Assembly (NCBI RefSeq): GCF_003351745.1
Contig: NZ_CP031222.1
Span: forward strand, 1,098,207 to 1,162,206
From: Aquirhabdus parva
GTDB taxonomy: Bacteria > Pseudomonadota > Gammaproteobacteria > Pseudomonadales > Moraxellaceae
Length of the DNA stretch: 64,000 bases
Direction: 5' to 3'
Each line of letters starts with the position of its first letter. Within the stretch, counting starts at the first letter, position 1. Below are positions 10,886 through 20,976 of the stretch, piece by piece. A program made the translations under genes and the position numbers. Under the pieces are notes generated by a model. That model was not told the DNA's origin. It did no database searches and saw only the letters and a list, made by a program, of their open reading frames with translations.

Positions 10886-12667
10886 TTGGAACATACTTCA
10901 GAAAAACAGACTGCTGCAGATACGCGCAGTACCGATAAGAAAACAGAGTTACTCTCTGGCGGCGATATGCTGATTCGCGCACTGGCTGATGAAGGCGTTG
11001 AATACGTCTTTGGTTACCCAGGCGGTGCTGTACTGCATATTTACGATGCGATGTTTCGTCAAGACAAAGTCCAGCATATTCTCGTGCGTCACGAGCAAGC
11101 TGCAGGTCATATGGCCGATGCTTATTCGCGTTCAACCGGTAAAACTGGTGTGGTTCTTGTTACCTCAGGCCCAGGTGCGACCAATACTGTGACCGCGATT
11201 GCTACAGCTTATATGGATTCAATTCCTATGGTTGTTATTTCAGGTCAAGTTCCTTCGCATCTGATCGGCGAAGACGCTTTTCAAGAAACCGATATGATCG
11301 GTGTTTCTCGTCCAATCGTGAAGCATAGCTTTCAGGTTCGTCACGCCAGTGAAATTCCGATGATCGTCAAAAAGGCGTTCTATATCGCGGGTAGTGGTCG
11401 TCCTGGTCCAGTCGTTATCGACATTCCAAAAGATGTGACGAATCCTGTCGAAAAATTTGCTTACGAATACCCCGAGAAAGTCAAACTACGCTCATATCTG
11501 CCGCCAGGTCGTGGGCATGCCGGTCAGATTCGTAAGGCGATTGACGAGCTTCTCGCTGCAAAGCGTCCGATTATTTATGCGGGCGGTGGTGTAGTACAGG
11601 GCAATGCGTCACATCATTTGACTGAACTTGCTCATTTATTGAATTATCCAGTCACCAATACATTGATGGGCTTGGGTGCATTCCCGGGTACTGACCCACA
11701 GTTTGTCGGTATGCTCGGTATGCACGGCACTTATGAAGCCAATATGACGATGCACCATGCGGATGTCATCTTGTGTATCGGTGCGCGCTTCGACGACCGT
11801 GTGACCAATAATCCGGCTAAATTCTGTCCAGATGCCAAGATTATTCACATTGATATCGACCCTGCTGCGATTTCAAAAACCATCATGGCGCATATTCCTA
11901 TCGTTGGTGCGGTTGAACCCGTATTGGCGGAAATGTTGACCCAGTTGAAACAACTAGGTGTAAACAAACCAAACCCAACTGAAATTGGCAATTGGTGGAG
12001 CCAAATCAACGAGTGGCGTAAACGTCATGGCCTGCGTTACGATGCGCCTGCTGCGGGTGAAATGAAACCTCAGCAAGTCGTTGAGATGCTGCACAAAATT
12101 ACCAATGGTAAAGCCATCATCACCTCCGACGTTGGTCAGCATCAAATGTTTGCTGCGTTGTATTACAAATATGATGAACCACGTCAGTGGATCAACTCTG
12201 GTGGTCTAGGCACCATGGGTGTGGGTCTGCCTTATGCGATGGGTTGTAAACTCGCCTTCCCAGAACGTGACGTCGTCTGTATCACAGGCGAAGGGTCGAT
12301 TCAGATGAATATCCAAGAGCTATCAACCTGCTTGCAATATAACTTGCCTGTTAAGATTTTGTGCTTAAACAACCGTTCACTCGGGATGGTGAAGCAATGG
12401 CAAGATATGCAGTACGAAGGTCGTCATTCAAGCTCGTACATGGAGTCTTTGCCTGACTTTGTTAAGTTGGTTGAAGCCTATGGTCATGTCGGTATGAAAA
12501 TCACCGATCCCTCACAATTAGAAAGCAAAATGGCAGAAGCCATGGCGATGAAAGACCGTCTGGTTTATATGGATGTTTACGTTGATCCAAAGGAGCACGT
12601 TTACCCGATGCAAATCGCTCAGCAATCCATGCGCGATATGTGGCTTAGAAAAGGGGAGCGCACATAA
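10886..12667 (+). CDS. ilvI: Acetolactate synthase large subunit
   Basis: ThDP-dependent enzyme that condenses pyruvate with pyruvate or 2-ketobutyrate, the first common step of Val, Leu and Ile synthesis. It is 593 residues long. It has [20 protein letters not shown] and the catalytic Glu in [15 protein letters not shown]. The FAD-linked middle domain includes [14 protein letters not shown], and the ThDP motif is [29 protein letters not shown]. The start is a TTG with GGGTGAG six bases upstream; the next in-frame ATG (residue 28) has no such site and would remove little conserved sequence. The stop overlaps the ilvH start by one base (TAATG), so the subunits are coupled. An N-terminal tail of about 25 residues is extra relative to E. 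coli IlvI. Confidence 0.96.
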   Translation: MEHTSEKQTAADTRSTDKKTELLSGGDMLIRALADEGVEYVFGYPGGAVLHIYDAMFRQDKVQHILVRHEQAAGHMADAYSRSTGKTGVVLVTSGPGATNTVTAIATAYMDSIPMVVISGQVPSHLIGEDAFQETDMIGVSRPIVKHSFQVRHASEIPMIVKKAFYIAGSGRPGPVVIDIPKDVTNPVEKFAYEYPEKVKLRSYLPPGRGHAGQIRKAIDELLAAKRPIIYAGGGVVQGNASHHLTELAHLLNYPVTNTLMGLGAFPGTDPQFVGMLGMHGTYEANMTMHHADVILCIGARFDDRVTNNPAKFCPDAKIIHIDIDPAAISKTIMAHIPIVGAVEPVLAEMLTQLKQLGVNKPNPTEIGNWWSQINEWRKRHGLRYDAPAAGEMKPQQVVEMLHKITNGKAIITSDVGQHQMFAALYYKYDEPRQWINSGGLGTMGVGLPYAMGCKLAFPERDVVCITGEGSIQMNIQELSTCLQYNLPVKILCLNNRSLGMVKQWQDMQYEGRHSSSYMESLPDFVKLVEAYGHVGMKITDPSQLESKMAEAMAMKDRLVYMDVYVDPKEHVYPMQIAQQSMRDMWLRKGERT

Positions 12668-13158
12668 TGCGTCATATTATTTCTGTATTGGTTGAAAACG
12701 AAGCGGGTGCCTTGTCACGTTTGGTTGGTTTGTTTAGTCAACGCGGCTATAACATTGAAACACTGAACGTTGCGCCGACTGAAGATGAGACGTTGTCACG
12801 TTTAACGCTGACCACCTATGGTAATGAGCACAAAATTGAGCAAATTACCAAGCAACTGAACAAGCTGATTGAAGTGGTCAAGGTTGTGGATCTTTCAGAA
12901 GGTTCACATATCGAACGTGAATTGATGCTGATTAAGCTGAAAGCGATTGGTGCTGCACGTGCAGAAATTAAACGCACAGCGGATATCTTCCGTGCCCAAA
13001 TCGTCGATGTAACGCCAACGACCTATACCATTCAGATTGCTGGTGCGACGGATAAGTTGGATGGTTTTATTGAAGCCCTCGCTGAAAACACGATTCTTGA
13101 AGTCGTGCGTTCTGGTGTGCTGGGTGTTGCGCGCGGTGAAAAAGTACTGAGCGTTTAA
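12667..13158 (+). CDS. ilvH: Acetolactate synthase small (regulatory) subunit
   Basis: Regulatory partner of IlvI that confers valine feedback inhibition. It has 163 residues. The N-terminal ACT domain is plain ([47 protein letters not shown]), and the C-terminal domain holds REL..IKLKAIGAARAEIKRTADIFRAQIVDV. Its ATG overlaps the ilvI stop by one base. A 270-base gap follows before ilvC, so ilvC may also have its own promoter. Confidence 0.96.
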   Translation: MRHIISVLVENEAGALSRLVGLFSQRGYNIETLNVAPTEDETLSRLTLTTYGNEHKIEQITKQLNKLIEVVKVVDLSEGSHIERELMLIKLKAIGAARAEIKRTADIFRAQIVDVTPTTYTIQIAGATDKLDGFIEALAENTILEVVRSGVLGVARGEKVLSV

Positions 13159-13407
13159 TGAATTACTGAAAATCCCAGAGTTCTGTGGTCGAATAACCCT
13201 TTGATCACAGGAAATGCTTTATAAAAGTTAGTCTTTGGGAGGCATTTTTAGGCATATTTTGAGGTTTAAACACTAAAATCTTGCCATTCGTCGCTGCAAT
13301 TTAGTCGTATAACTGTTAAATTGCGCGCCATAAATGAATACTGTTTTAAACGAGATATTTCTCTACATTGTTTTTTAATGATAGTTGCCTATTTGTTTTT
13401 TCACTAA

Positions 13408-14445
<1,038 letters not shown>

Positions 14446-14467
14446 GATTTTGCTTTTATCAATTGAT

Positions 14468-14499
14468 AAAAAAATCCCGTCGAATAGGCGGGATTTTTT
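14468..14499 (+). terminator. Intrinsic terminator after ilvC
   Basis: A stem of AAAAATCCCG with CGGGATTTTT closes a short loop and is followed by a T-run, just past the ilvC stop. It ends the ilv group before the AT-rich orphan gene. Confidence 0.9.
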
Positions 14500-14550
14500 A
14501 TTGCGTGAATGATTGATTGTGTTAGTGTTGTACTATAAGTTTTGGGATAA

Positions 14551-15660
14551 ATGAAAAAAATGATATGTCGGGTTTTGAGTGGGAATAATCTAAGCATTAA
14601 TTTGTTTTTGATCTCGTTGTTATTCGTGTCCTGTCAGGCCATGTCTGGCACGATTACTGAGTTTTATTATACTCCTCAAATTCCAAATTTTGATAAAATC
14701 AGAGTTAACAATCCTTTTTATCTATCTAATAGTAATATAGATAATATAAATTTTGTGGAGAATACTACAAAATTAGATAATACGCTTCAATTGATTGCGA
14801 ATAATATTGTAGTCAAGAGTAAGAATTATATGTTTGAGCCTTTGAGTCCTGATACTTGGTCAGGTTATCAGTGGACAGGTTTGGAGCCCTTAGATAGAAC
14901 AAGTATGTCGCAGCAGGGCCTTGGGATAGCCGGCTCTTTACCTAGTTACGGACAGTCGTTGTTTCAAAAAAATAACTCTCAAGTAGGGATTCAACTGAAT
15001 ACATTTCCTCCGGATCAAAATACATTAGATTTACCGACAAAATATACAGCTGCCTCAATGCAATATTTTATTGGCTTTACGCCGAGTAAGAAAATCTGGC
15101 TCAAGAGTGATTTACTTTGTATGAGTGGCAAGCTCAATCTGGCATCATCTTATTCAGCAGGATCTGTAAATCAAGTCATGATGACTATGAGATTTTACGA
15201 CACTATTAGCACCAAAGGATTTTTCTTAAATGTGATGCTTTATGATTCGAGAGCTTATTATGAGGTGAAAGATATAATTCATATCGACCAGCAAGATACT
15301 GGTAACCCGATTATTATTTCTCATGCACAGAATCAGTCGAGTTTAAATCATAATGTTTTATATACTTCACCAATTATAGGTTATGCAAATCCTTTGACAC
15401 CTGTATCTACCGGCGCATTGCAAAGTGGAAGCCGTGATTACGGTTTCTGTATTAGTGCGGAGCAATTTTCAAGTGCTTTAGGTGCTATTAACCTTTCATT
15501 TACATCGAAGGGTCTTCCGCAGTCTAGTTTATTCTCGACAGATAAATCTCGTTATGTTTTAGAGTTTGCATTAGTTGGTCCTGAAATTGAAACTTCTGGT
15601 GGTCGAGGTCGTCTTGGAATGACGATAAATGAATTATGGATTTATCGTTTAAGTCCTTAG
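14551..15660 (+). CDS. AT-rich secreted protein of unknown function
   Basis: A 369-residue protein I do not recognise. The start has two Lys and an Arg, then a hydrophobic segment (INLFLISLLFVSC, Cys28) that could be a lipoprotein signal or an ordinary signal peptide cut after MSG. The body is rich in Ser, Asn, Thr and Tyr with alternating hydrophobic residues, which suggests beta structure. It includes a WSGYQWTGLEPLDRTSMSQQG segment near 105-125 and a C-terminal RYVLEFALVGPEIETSGGRGRLGMTINELWIYRLSP. Base composition is clearly more AT-rich than the ilv genes, suggesting separate ancestry. It is isolated between the ilvC terminator and the DUF2807 pair. A surface or adhesin-like role would be a guess. 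Confidence 0.7.
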   Translation: MKKMICRVLSGNNLSINLFLISLLFVSCQAMSGTITEFYYTPQIPNFDKIRVNNPFYLSNSNIDNINFVENTTKLDNTLQLIANNIVVKSKNYMFEPLSPDTWSGYQWTGLEPLDRTSMSQQGLGIAGSLPSYGQSLFQKNNSQVGIQLNTFPPDQNTLDLPTKYTAASMQYFIGFTPSKKIWLKSDLLCMSGKLNLASSYSAGSVNQVMMTMRFYDTISTKGFFLNVMLYDSRAYYEVKDIIHIDQQDTGNPIIISHAQNQSSLNHNVLYTSPIIGYANPLTPVSTGALQSGSRDYGFCISAEQFSSALGAINLSFTSKGLPQSSLFSTDKSRYVLEFALVGPEIETSGGRGRLGMTINELWIYRLSP

Positions 15661-15798
15661 TACTATCTTGAATGAGGTGTCATAAATTTTGATCATCCTA
15701 ATTTGTAAGATTCTCTATATTAGTTAATAAGATGGCATACCTTTCGCATAGACCTTCATAGCTTATCTATGCCAAACTAACTCAAAACCGAGCTCATC

Positions 15799-16470
15799 AT
15801 GAAATATCAAATATTACTCACAGCGATGCTGATAACCATCCCCGTATTGATGTCCGGTTGTAAAATCACGATAGGGGATAGTTCAAGTGATGGGGTAAAA
15901 GGATCAGGAAAAATCGTGTCGGAGTCGCGAAAAGTCGCTGACTTTTCCGCGATCGATATCGAGGGTGCCGCTAATATTAAGCTGAGTCAGGGTGCTGTGC
16001 AGTCCATTACGATTTCCGGTGATGATAATATTGTGCCACTGATCACTACGACCGTGAGCAATGGAAAGCTTACCATTAATAACTCAAAAAGCTATTCGAG
16101 TGATCATAATGTGGATCTGGTGATTGTTGTGCCCAAAATCGAAGCACTGACGGTAGAAGGATTTAGTCAAGTTGACCTGAAGGATATTACGAGTAAGAAA
16201 TTAGACCTTAAAATTGATGGTGCAAGTGTCATAGGCGTGCAAGGAACTGCAGATAGCTTTGATGCCGAGGTGAATGGAGCTGGCAGTATTGATGCTGGCA
16301 AGCTGGTCGCAAAGACGGTCACAGCAGAAGTATCTGGTGCAGGATCAATTAAAGTAAATGCGGTCGATTCTTTAGATGCAAGCGTAAGCGGTGTTGGTAA
16401 GGTGACCTACGCAGGTGATCCAAAGTTGAAAACCAATATTTCAGGATTGGGCAGTATCAAAAAGATTTAA
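15799..16470 (+). CDS. DUF2807 (head GIN domain) lipoprotein, copy 1
   Basis: A 223-residue lipoprotein with signal peptide and lipobox LMSGC (Cys21). The remainder is a DUF2807, or head-GIN, parallel beta-helix of short repeats: VKGSGKIVSESRKVADFSAIDIEGAANIKL, then repeated G(A/S)G-(S)ID or -IK turns such as VNGAGSIDAGKLVAKTVTAEVSGAGSIKVNA. The family is often labelled putative auto-transporter adhesin, without good functional proof. The next gene is a paralog with the same layout, 41 bases away, so this is a tandem duplication likely transcribed together. Confidence 0.85.
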   Translation: MKYQILLTAMLITIPVLMSGCKITIGDSSSDGVKGSGKIVSESRKVADFSAIDIEGAANIKLSQGAVQSITISGDDNIVPLITTTVSNGKLTINNSKSYSSDHNVDLVIVVPKIEALTVEGFSQVDLKDITSKKLDLKIDGASVIGVQGTADSFDAEVNGAGSIDAGKLVAKTVTAEVSGAGSIKVNAVDSLDASVSGVGKVTYAGDPKLKTNISGLGSIKKI

Positions 16471-16511
16471 TTAAGTCAGTAATTTTTTAACACGAAATTA
16501 GAGATCAATTT

Positions 16512-17189
16512 ATGTCCATCGTCAAGCTGAGCCAAGTGACGGTTATCGTTTTTTTCTTGTCTATCCCCCTTGGTTTAGCCGGGTGCAAGATTGGGCTTGA
16601 TGATCTAGTGAATGTCAAAGGGTCAGGAACAACTCTGAACCAAACTCGAACGCTTGGCAGTTTTTCTGCCATCGATCTTGAGGGGGCAACTGATATTCAG
16701 ATAACCCAAGGTGCGGTTCAGTCCGTGCGTGTCACTGCCGATGATAATATTGTCCCGCTGATTACCACGACGGTAAAAAATGGTCGATTAATTATCAGTA
16801 GTACTAAAAGTTATTCGACTCAGAATGACGTTAGAGTTACGGTTGTTGTCCCTAAGATTGAAGCTATCGAAATCAATGGATCGGGAGATGTTGAATTAAA
16901 TGCGATTTCCGCAAACAAATTGAAGACGACCGTATCCGGTTCAGGAAATATCACTGCTGAGGGACGGGTTGATACTTTTACTGCGATCGTCAACGGTAGC
17001 GGCGATATTGATGCTGAGAAGCTTTTGGCTAAAAATGCCACGGTCAGAGTGACGGGTTCTGGTTCGGTCGTATTAAATAGTTCTGATACGCTGGATGCCG
17101 ACGTCACTGGAAGTGGGGATATCTCTTATGATGGTACAGCAAAAGTGAAAGCGAGTATTACGGGTTCTGGTAGTGTAGATCATCTCTAA
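16512..17189 (+). CDS. DUF2807 (head GIN domain) lipoprotein, copy 2
   Basis: Paralog of the preceding gene, 225 residues, with lipobox GLAGC (Cys25). Shared blocks include FSAIDLEGATDIQ, QGAVQSV and DDNIVPLITTTV. The GSG-D/N turns are more regular than in copy 1 (INGSGDVELN, VSGSGNITAEG, VNGSGDIDAEK, VTGSGSVVLN, VTGSGDISYDG, ITGSGSVDHL), showing about six beta-helix coils. Copy 1 has drifted from that pattern. Role unknown; probably outer-membrane anchored. Confidence 0.85.
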   Translation: MSIVKLSQVTVIVFFLSIPLGLAGCKIGLDDLVNVKGSGTTLNQTRTLGSFSAIDLEGATDIQITQGAVQSVRVTADDNIVPLITTTVKNGRLIISSTKSYSTQNDVRVTVVVPKIEAIEINGSGDVELNAISANKLKTTVSGSGNITAEGRVDTFTAIVNGSGDIDAEKLLAKNATVRVTGSGSVVLNSSDTLDADVTGSGDISYDGTAKVKASITGSGSVDHL

Positions 17190-17372
17190 TTGACGTTGAG
17201 GGGTTTCTGCTGGCTGGGTTTACGATGAGGTATAAATCACGATTTAAACTGTGTAATTCGTCGGACACTTATACAATATTACTTTGCCGAATCATTTATA
17301 TTGTGTAGCATCATCGGTACGATTTAAAGGAAAGAATCCGCTTGTTTTTTCTTCGCACGTTGTGAATTTCGC

Positions 17373-18146
17373 ATGGGATTTATGGGTGTAGAAAAACTGC
17401 ATACCTATCACGAGCATAGCCACCCCATGAAGCATTTATATCAGTTGGTGAAGCGCACTGCGCTTGTTTTTGTTGATTTCTCATTTAACCAACGCGTTAC
17501 GATTCTACAGCTTGTTCCGGTACTCTATTTTTTACTTCTTATAGCTTCAGCGGGTATTACAACGCACTTTGTCTGGTCTGCATTTGACGATTCAGCACTG
17601 CGAGGCTGGCTATATGCGATTGCGTCTCCGGTTATTTTTATTGTGATGGCGGCTATCTGTCGCGTGCTGCTTGAGTTGCTTATCATCATCGGTCAAGTGG
17701 CACAGGATATTAGCGTAGTCTCTAGTATGAGCTCCGCCATTAAGCAAATGTCCTCTGATACACAAGCTATCGCGGCGATGGGTCGTTCGTTGGATGAGAT
17801 TTCTTTTGATATTAAAAACATTGCGGGTATGCGCGGATCTCTGACGCAGATTGCCAATGTTGTTGAGCATATCGAGACAATCGCAGAGATGAGTGTCTCG
17901 ATTGAGAAGATTTCTGCATTGGGGGAAAATGTTGATTTAATTTCAACCGTGCAACAATCGATTGAAAAAATTGCTGATTTAGGGACACATATCCAAGCCA
18001 TTGCAGAAATGCGCTATTCCCTAGAGAAAATCTCCGCGTTAACCGATAATATCGAGGCCATTGCGAAAATGAGCGAGGCTCTTGATAAAATTTCAGAAAT
18101 CGGTGATGTGGTTTCTAAATTAAGGCGTGTGCCTTTTATGCGATGA
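17373..18146 (+). CDS. DUF4282-type membrane protein with decapeptide-repeat tail
   Basis: A 257-residue protein. Two transmembrane segments (about 44-68 and 80-110, the second ending CRVLLELLIIIGQVAQDIS) match the DUF4282 pattern, including FVDFSFNQRVTILQLVPVLY before the first segment. The tail from about 141 to 249 is a regular ten-residue repeat: Ile at 150, 160 and every tenth residue to 240, each followed by Ala or Ser. Typical units are SIEKISALGE, SIEKIADLGT and NIEAIAKMSE. The tail is probably a long rod or oligomerising helix at the membrane. Start choice is uncertain: ATGs at residues 1, 4 and 19 all lack a strong ribosome-binding site. Function unknown. Confidence 0.72.
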   Translation: MGFMGVEKLHTYHEHSHPMKHLYQLVKRTALVFVDFSFNQRVTILQLVPVLYFLLLIASAGITTHFVWSAFDDSALRGWLYAIASPVIFIVMAAICRVLLELLIIIGQVAQDISVVSSMSSAIKQMSSDTQAIAAMGRSLDEISFDIKNIAGMRGSLTQIANVVEHIETIAEMSVSIEKISALGENVDLISTVQQSIEKIADLGTHIQAIAEMRYSLEKISALTDNIEAIAKMSEALDKISEIGDVVSKLRRVPFMR

Positions 18147-18252
18147 AGTCACTTGTCGCATATAAATAATTTAAAAGTAGTGACTTAGTGAAGAGCAAGT
18201 TTAACTCTGAGTTTGAAATTTAAAAATAAAGACATAAAACAACAACCGTAAA

Positions 18253-18308
18253 CCGTCATCATCCCGTCATCAAATCGTCAACTGGCTGTAAAGTGTACGG
18301 CGTAATAT
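18253..18308 (+). promoter_or_regulatory. PhoB-type promoter of the glycosyltransferase-PAP2 operon
   Basis: Four 7-base direct repeats sit at exact 11-base intervals: CCGTCAT (18253), CCGTCAT (18264), TCGTCAA (18275) and CTGTAAA (18286), against the PhoB consensus CTGTCAT. A -10 box, TAATAT, lies at 18303-18308, ten bases past the last repeat, the classic PhoB-activated layout where the box replaces the -35. The ATG of the glycosyltransferase is 35 bases further on. Confidence 0.78.
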
Positions 18309-18342
18309 TCATTGATAATATGAATAAGAGTCTAACTCATCA

Positions 18343-19767
18343 ATGAATGCTGTCACTTATGGTTTGATGCAAAGCAATCCAGGTGAAAAAGGTTTGCTAA
18401 AAGAAGTCGATGTGCCGCAAAGCGAAGCACTAAGAGACGATTCAGCCCAGCACTATCTGATCCAGCCCCTAATTCCCCATTATGATTCAAATCCTCAGTT
18501 CGTGAATCACAATGTGGGCTATCCATTTGAATCAGAAAAGTCCTTACGCATAGCGCTGGTCACCGAAACTTGGCCACCAGAGATCAATGGCGTGGCACAC
18601 TCGGTATTTCATTTAGCCACGGGTTTAAGAGACAACGGTCATTCATTGTTTCTCATCCGTCCGCAGCAAGTTCTTTCCACCATCAATTCTCCAGCAGAGC
18701 AGGAGTTGTTGGTTCGCGGATTTGCAATCCCACGCTATCGTGCATTACAGTTTGGTGCGCCTGCGTATTATCATATTAAAGAGGCTTTAAAAAGCTACCA
18801 ACCTGATGTGGTCCACATCGTCACAGAAGGGCCGCTTGGTCTTGCAGCTCTCTTTGCCGCAAGACATCTGGGCATTCCTGTATCGAGTGGATTCCATTCT
18901 CCATTCCACGAGTTCAGTACGCATTTTGGTTTGGGCTTGTTGCTGACACCTATCATTGCTTATCTGCGATTTTTCCACAATCGCACCGATATGACTTGTG
19001 TCCCGAGTGAAAAAACACGAGCACAACTACAAACGCTGGGTATTCGTGATCTTGCTGTCGTCTCACGTGGCGTCAATGTCGCTCAGTTTAGTCCTGTGCA
19101 CCGAGATATGGCACTTCGTCAATCATGGGGCGTCAGTGAGCACTCTACAGTTCTACTGTATGTTGGGCGTCTATCTCCTGAGAAAAATATTGATTTGGTC
19201 ATCGCAGCATATCGCGAGCTACAACTTGCTCAACCTCTACGTGCCGTGCAATTGGTTCTCGTTGGGGATGGCCCAGATCGTGCTCGACTCGAGAAACTTG
19301 CACCTGATGCTATTTTTGCAGGGATGCAAACGGGTGGTGCATTAGGACAACATTATGCGAGTGCAGATGTATTTGTGTTTGCAAGTCAGGTGGAAACGTT
19401 TGGAAACGTTGTTCTCGAAGCCATGGCCAGTGGATTGCCCGTGCTTGCTTTTGATGATGCAGCAGCGGGTCAGGTTGTTGAGACTGATCACACCGGGTGG
19501 TTATGTGAATTGAAGAATGAACTGAAATTTACGCAGCTTGCCGGACAATTACCAAAACAAAATCGTCTACAAGAAATGGGTAAGTACGCCTGTGAGCGCG
19601 TACAGGCCATGGGCTGGCAACAAGCTGTGGGTCAATTAGAAGAAGTGCTTAAACACGTTAAACAACAGCATGGCAAGCGGACACACACGGCGTCAAGTGA
19701 AGACACGTTATTGGATGCTGGACAAACACAGACTCCGCAAGCCATAAAACAGGAGGAATTATCATGA
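18343..19767 (+). CDS. GT4 glycosyltransferase (MgtA/PimB-like)
   Basis: A 474-residue retaining glycosyltransferase of family GT4. The catalytic body begins near residue 67 (LRIALVTETWPPEINGVAHSVFHLATGLRDNGH), after an unusual leader of about 65 residues rich in Gln, Pro and Asn. Conserved parts are VVHIVTEGPLGLAALFAARHLGIPVSSGFHSPFH, the donor-site LLYVGRLSPEKNIDLVI and the E-x7-E motif ETFGNVVLE followed by AMASGLPVLAFD. Relatives use GDP-mannose or UDP-sugars to glycosylate lipids, some making glycosyl-diacylglycerol. It overlaps a PAP2 phosphatase by four bases and lies behind a PhoB-type promoter, which suggests glycolipid synthesis during phosphate limitation. Sugar donor and acceptor cannot be read from sequence alone. 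Confidence 0.85.
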   Translation: MNAVTYGLMQSNPGEKGLLKEVDVPQSEALRDDSAQHYLIQPLIPHYDSNPQFVNHNVGYPFESEKSLRIALVTETWPPEINGVAHSVFHLATGLRDNGHSLFLIRPQQVLSTINSPAEQELLVRGFAIPRYRALQFGAPAYYHIKEALKSYQPDVVHIVTEGPLGLAALFAARHLGIPVSSGFHSPFHEFSTHFGLGLLLTPIIAYLRFFHNRTDMTCVPSEKTRAQLQTLGIRDLAVVSRGVNVAQFSPVHRDMALRQSWGVSEHSTVLLYVGRLSPEKNIDLVIAAYRELQLAQPLRAVQLVLVGDGPDRARLEKLAPDAIFAGMQTGGALGQHYASADVFVFASQVETFGNVVLEAMASGLPVLAFDDAAAGQVVETDHTGWLCELKNELKFTQLAGQLPKQNRLQEMGKYACERVQAMGWQQAVGQLEEVLKHVKQQHGKRTHTASSEDTLLDAGQTQTPQAIKQEELS

Positions 19768-20300
19768 GTCGTTGGCAATCGACGGTACTCCAAGTTCAAG
19801 ATTGGGATTTATATTGGTGCTTGCGCTTGAATAGCTATTCTACGCGTCAAGCTGTTGCGCGGACTTTTAAGCTAATTAGCCGTCTGGGTGATGGTTGGTT
19901 CTGGTATGGGTTGACGCTAGTTATTCTGTCGATTTACGGGATGCATGCATTACCTTTACTGGGGCAAGCATGGCTCACCAGTATTACAGGTTTAGTGATT
20001 TATAAGCTTCTAAAACATAAGACATTACGCCCACGACCATATCAGGTTCATCAAGCGGTAATGCTCGGTGAGCGTCCATTGGATCACTTTAGTTTTCCAT
20101 CAGGGCATACTCTACATGCGGTTTTGTTTACAGTCATGCTCGGAACCGATTTTCCCGTATTGCTTCCGATTCTTGTCCCATTCATGTTGCTCGTTGCATT
20201 GTCCCGTGTCATCTTGGGCTTGCACTACCCAACGGATGTGATTATGGGTGCCGTGATTGGAGCAACTCTCTCCGGTCTTTCACTGTGTTTTATGTTGTAA
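19764..20300 (+). CDS. PAP2-family lipid phosphatase
   Basis: A 178-residue integral membrane phosphatase of the type-2 phosphatidic acid phosphatase family. All three signature motifs are present: K84-x6-R91P92, P112-S113-G114-H115 and S147-R148-x5-H154-x3-D158. Several transmembrane segments surround them. The ATG overlaps the glycosyltransferase stop (ATGA), with AGGAGG a few bases upstream, so the two proteins are translationally coupled. Likely substrates are phosphatidic acid, giving diacylglycerol as acceptor for the glycosyltransferase, or undecaprenyl diphosphate. The pairing and the upstream PhoB-type promoter favour the former by inference. Confidence 0.9.
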   Translation: MSRWQSTVLQVQDWDLYWCLRLNSYSTRQAVARTFKLISRLGDGWFWYGLTLVILSIYGMHALPLLGQAWLTSITGLVIYKLLKHKTLRPRPYQVHQAVMLGERPLDHFSFPSGHTLHAVLFTVMLGTDFPVLLPILVPFMLLVALSRVILGLHYPTDVIMGAVIGATLSGLSLCFML

Positions 20301-20442
20301 AAGTAGATTCTATTATCTGACGACATGAGTTCTATCCTGAACTCATGTGGATGATCGCTACACATTCTTAATTTATAAATATTTGATTTAAAAAATACGG
20401 TATTATGCAGACAATATAAGTTGTCAATATAGTCCTATTTTC

Positions 20443-20946
20443 ATGAATGATTTATCGCAAGCCTTCCTTGTGTCATTTCAAAATTCTGCTGTTGCTTTAG
20501 CCGCTTTGGGTTCAGGGCTACTTCTTCTAGTTGGTCTTCTAACTGGGGTGTGGAAGTATCTGGCGATTATGAATAGTGAGAAATCCCGCGCGCCTTACTA
20601 TGTCGATATTGCACATCGTGCGTCACTGATGTATTCGTTCAGCGCGCTTGTGCTTGCGGTGTTGGCAGGATTATCGGTATGGCCGCCAATTCATAATTTT
20701 TGGGCAGTTGCAGCCAATTTAATTTACTTTATCGCTGCGATTAGCACGTATGTGATTCATGGTGCTTTGCGTGATACCTCGAATCAATTGGCAAGGCCTC
20801 ATAGATTGGGCAAGGCGACCTTACCGAATATTTTGATTTCAGGTTTTATGTGGTCGCTCATTGTGGCTGAAGTTGGAGGAACCGTGGTACTTTTATCTGG
20901 CGCCACAGTCCGTCTGTGGCCAGTTATTGCTCAAGTTTGGTCGTGA
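20443..20946 (+). CDS. Four-helix membrane protein of unknown function
   Basis: A 167-residue protein with four predicted transmembrane segments: about 15-42 (AVALAALGSGLLLLVGLLTGVWKYLAI), 62-81 (ASLMYSFSALVLAVLAGLSVW), 86-110 (FWAVAANLIYFIAAISTYVIHGAL) and 128-155 (ISGFMWSLIVAEVGGTVVLLSG). The loop between the first two carries SEKSRAPYYVDIAHR and the third loop RDTSNQLARPHRLG. I recognise no family or active-site motif. It stands alone between the PAP2 gene and a converging exporter gene. Confidence 0.75.
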   Translation: MNDLSQAFLVSFQNSAVALAALGSGLLLLVGLLTGVWKYLAIMNSEKSRAPYYVDIAHRASLMYSFSALVLAVLAGLSVWPPIHNFWAVAANLIYFIAAISTYVIHGALRDTSNQLARPHRLGKATLPNILISGFMWSLIVAEVGGTVVLLSGATVRLWPVIAQVWS

Positions 20947-20976
20947 AATATGTCCTGATTAAAAAACTTAGCAATT

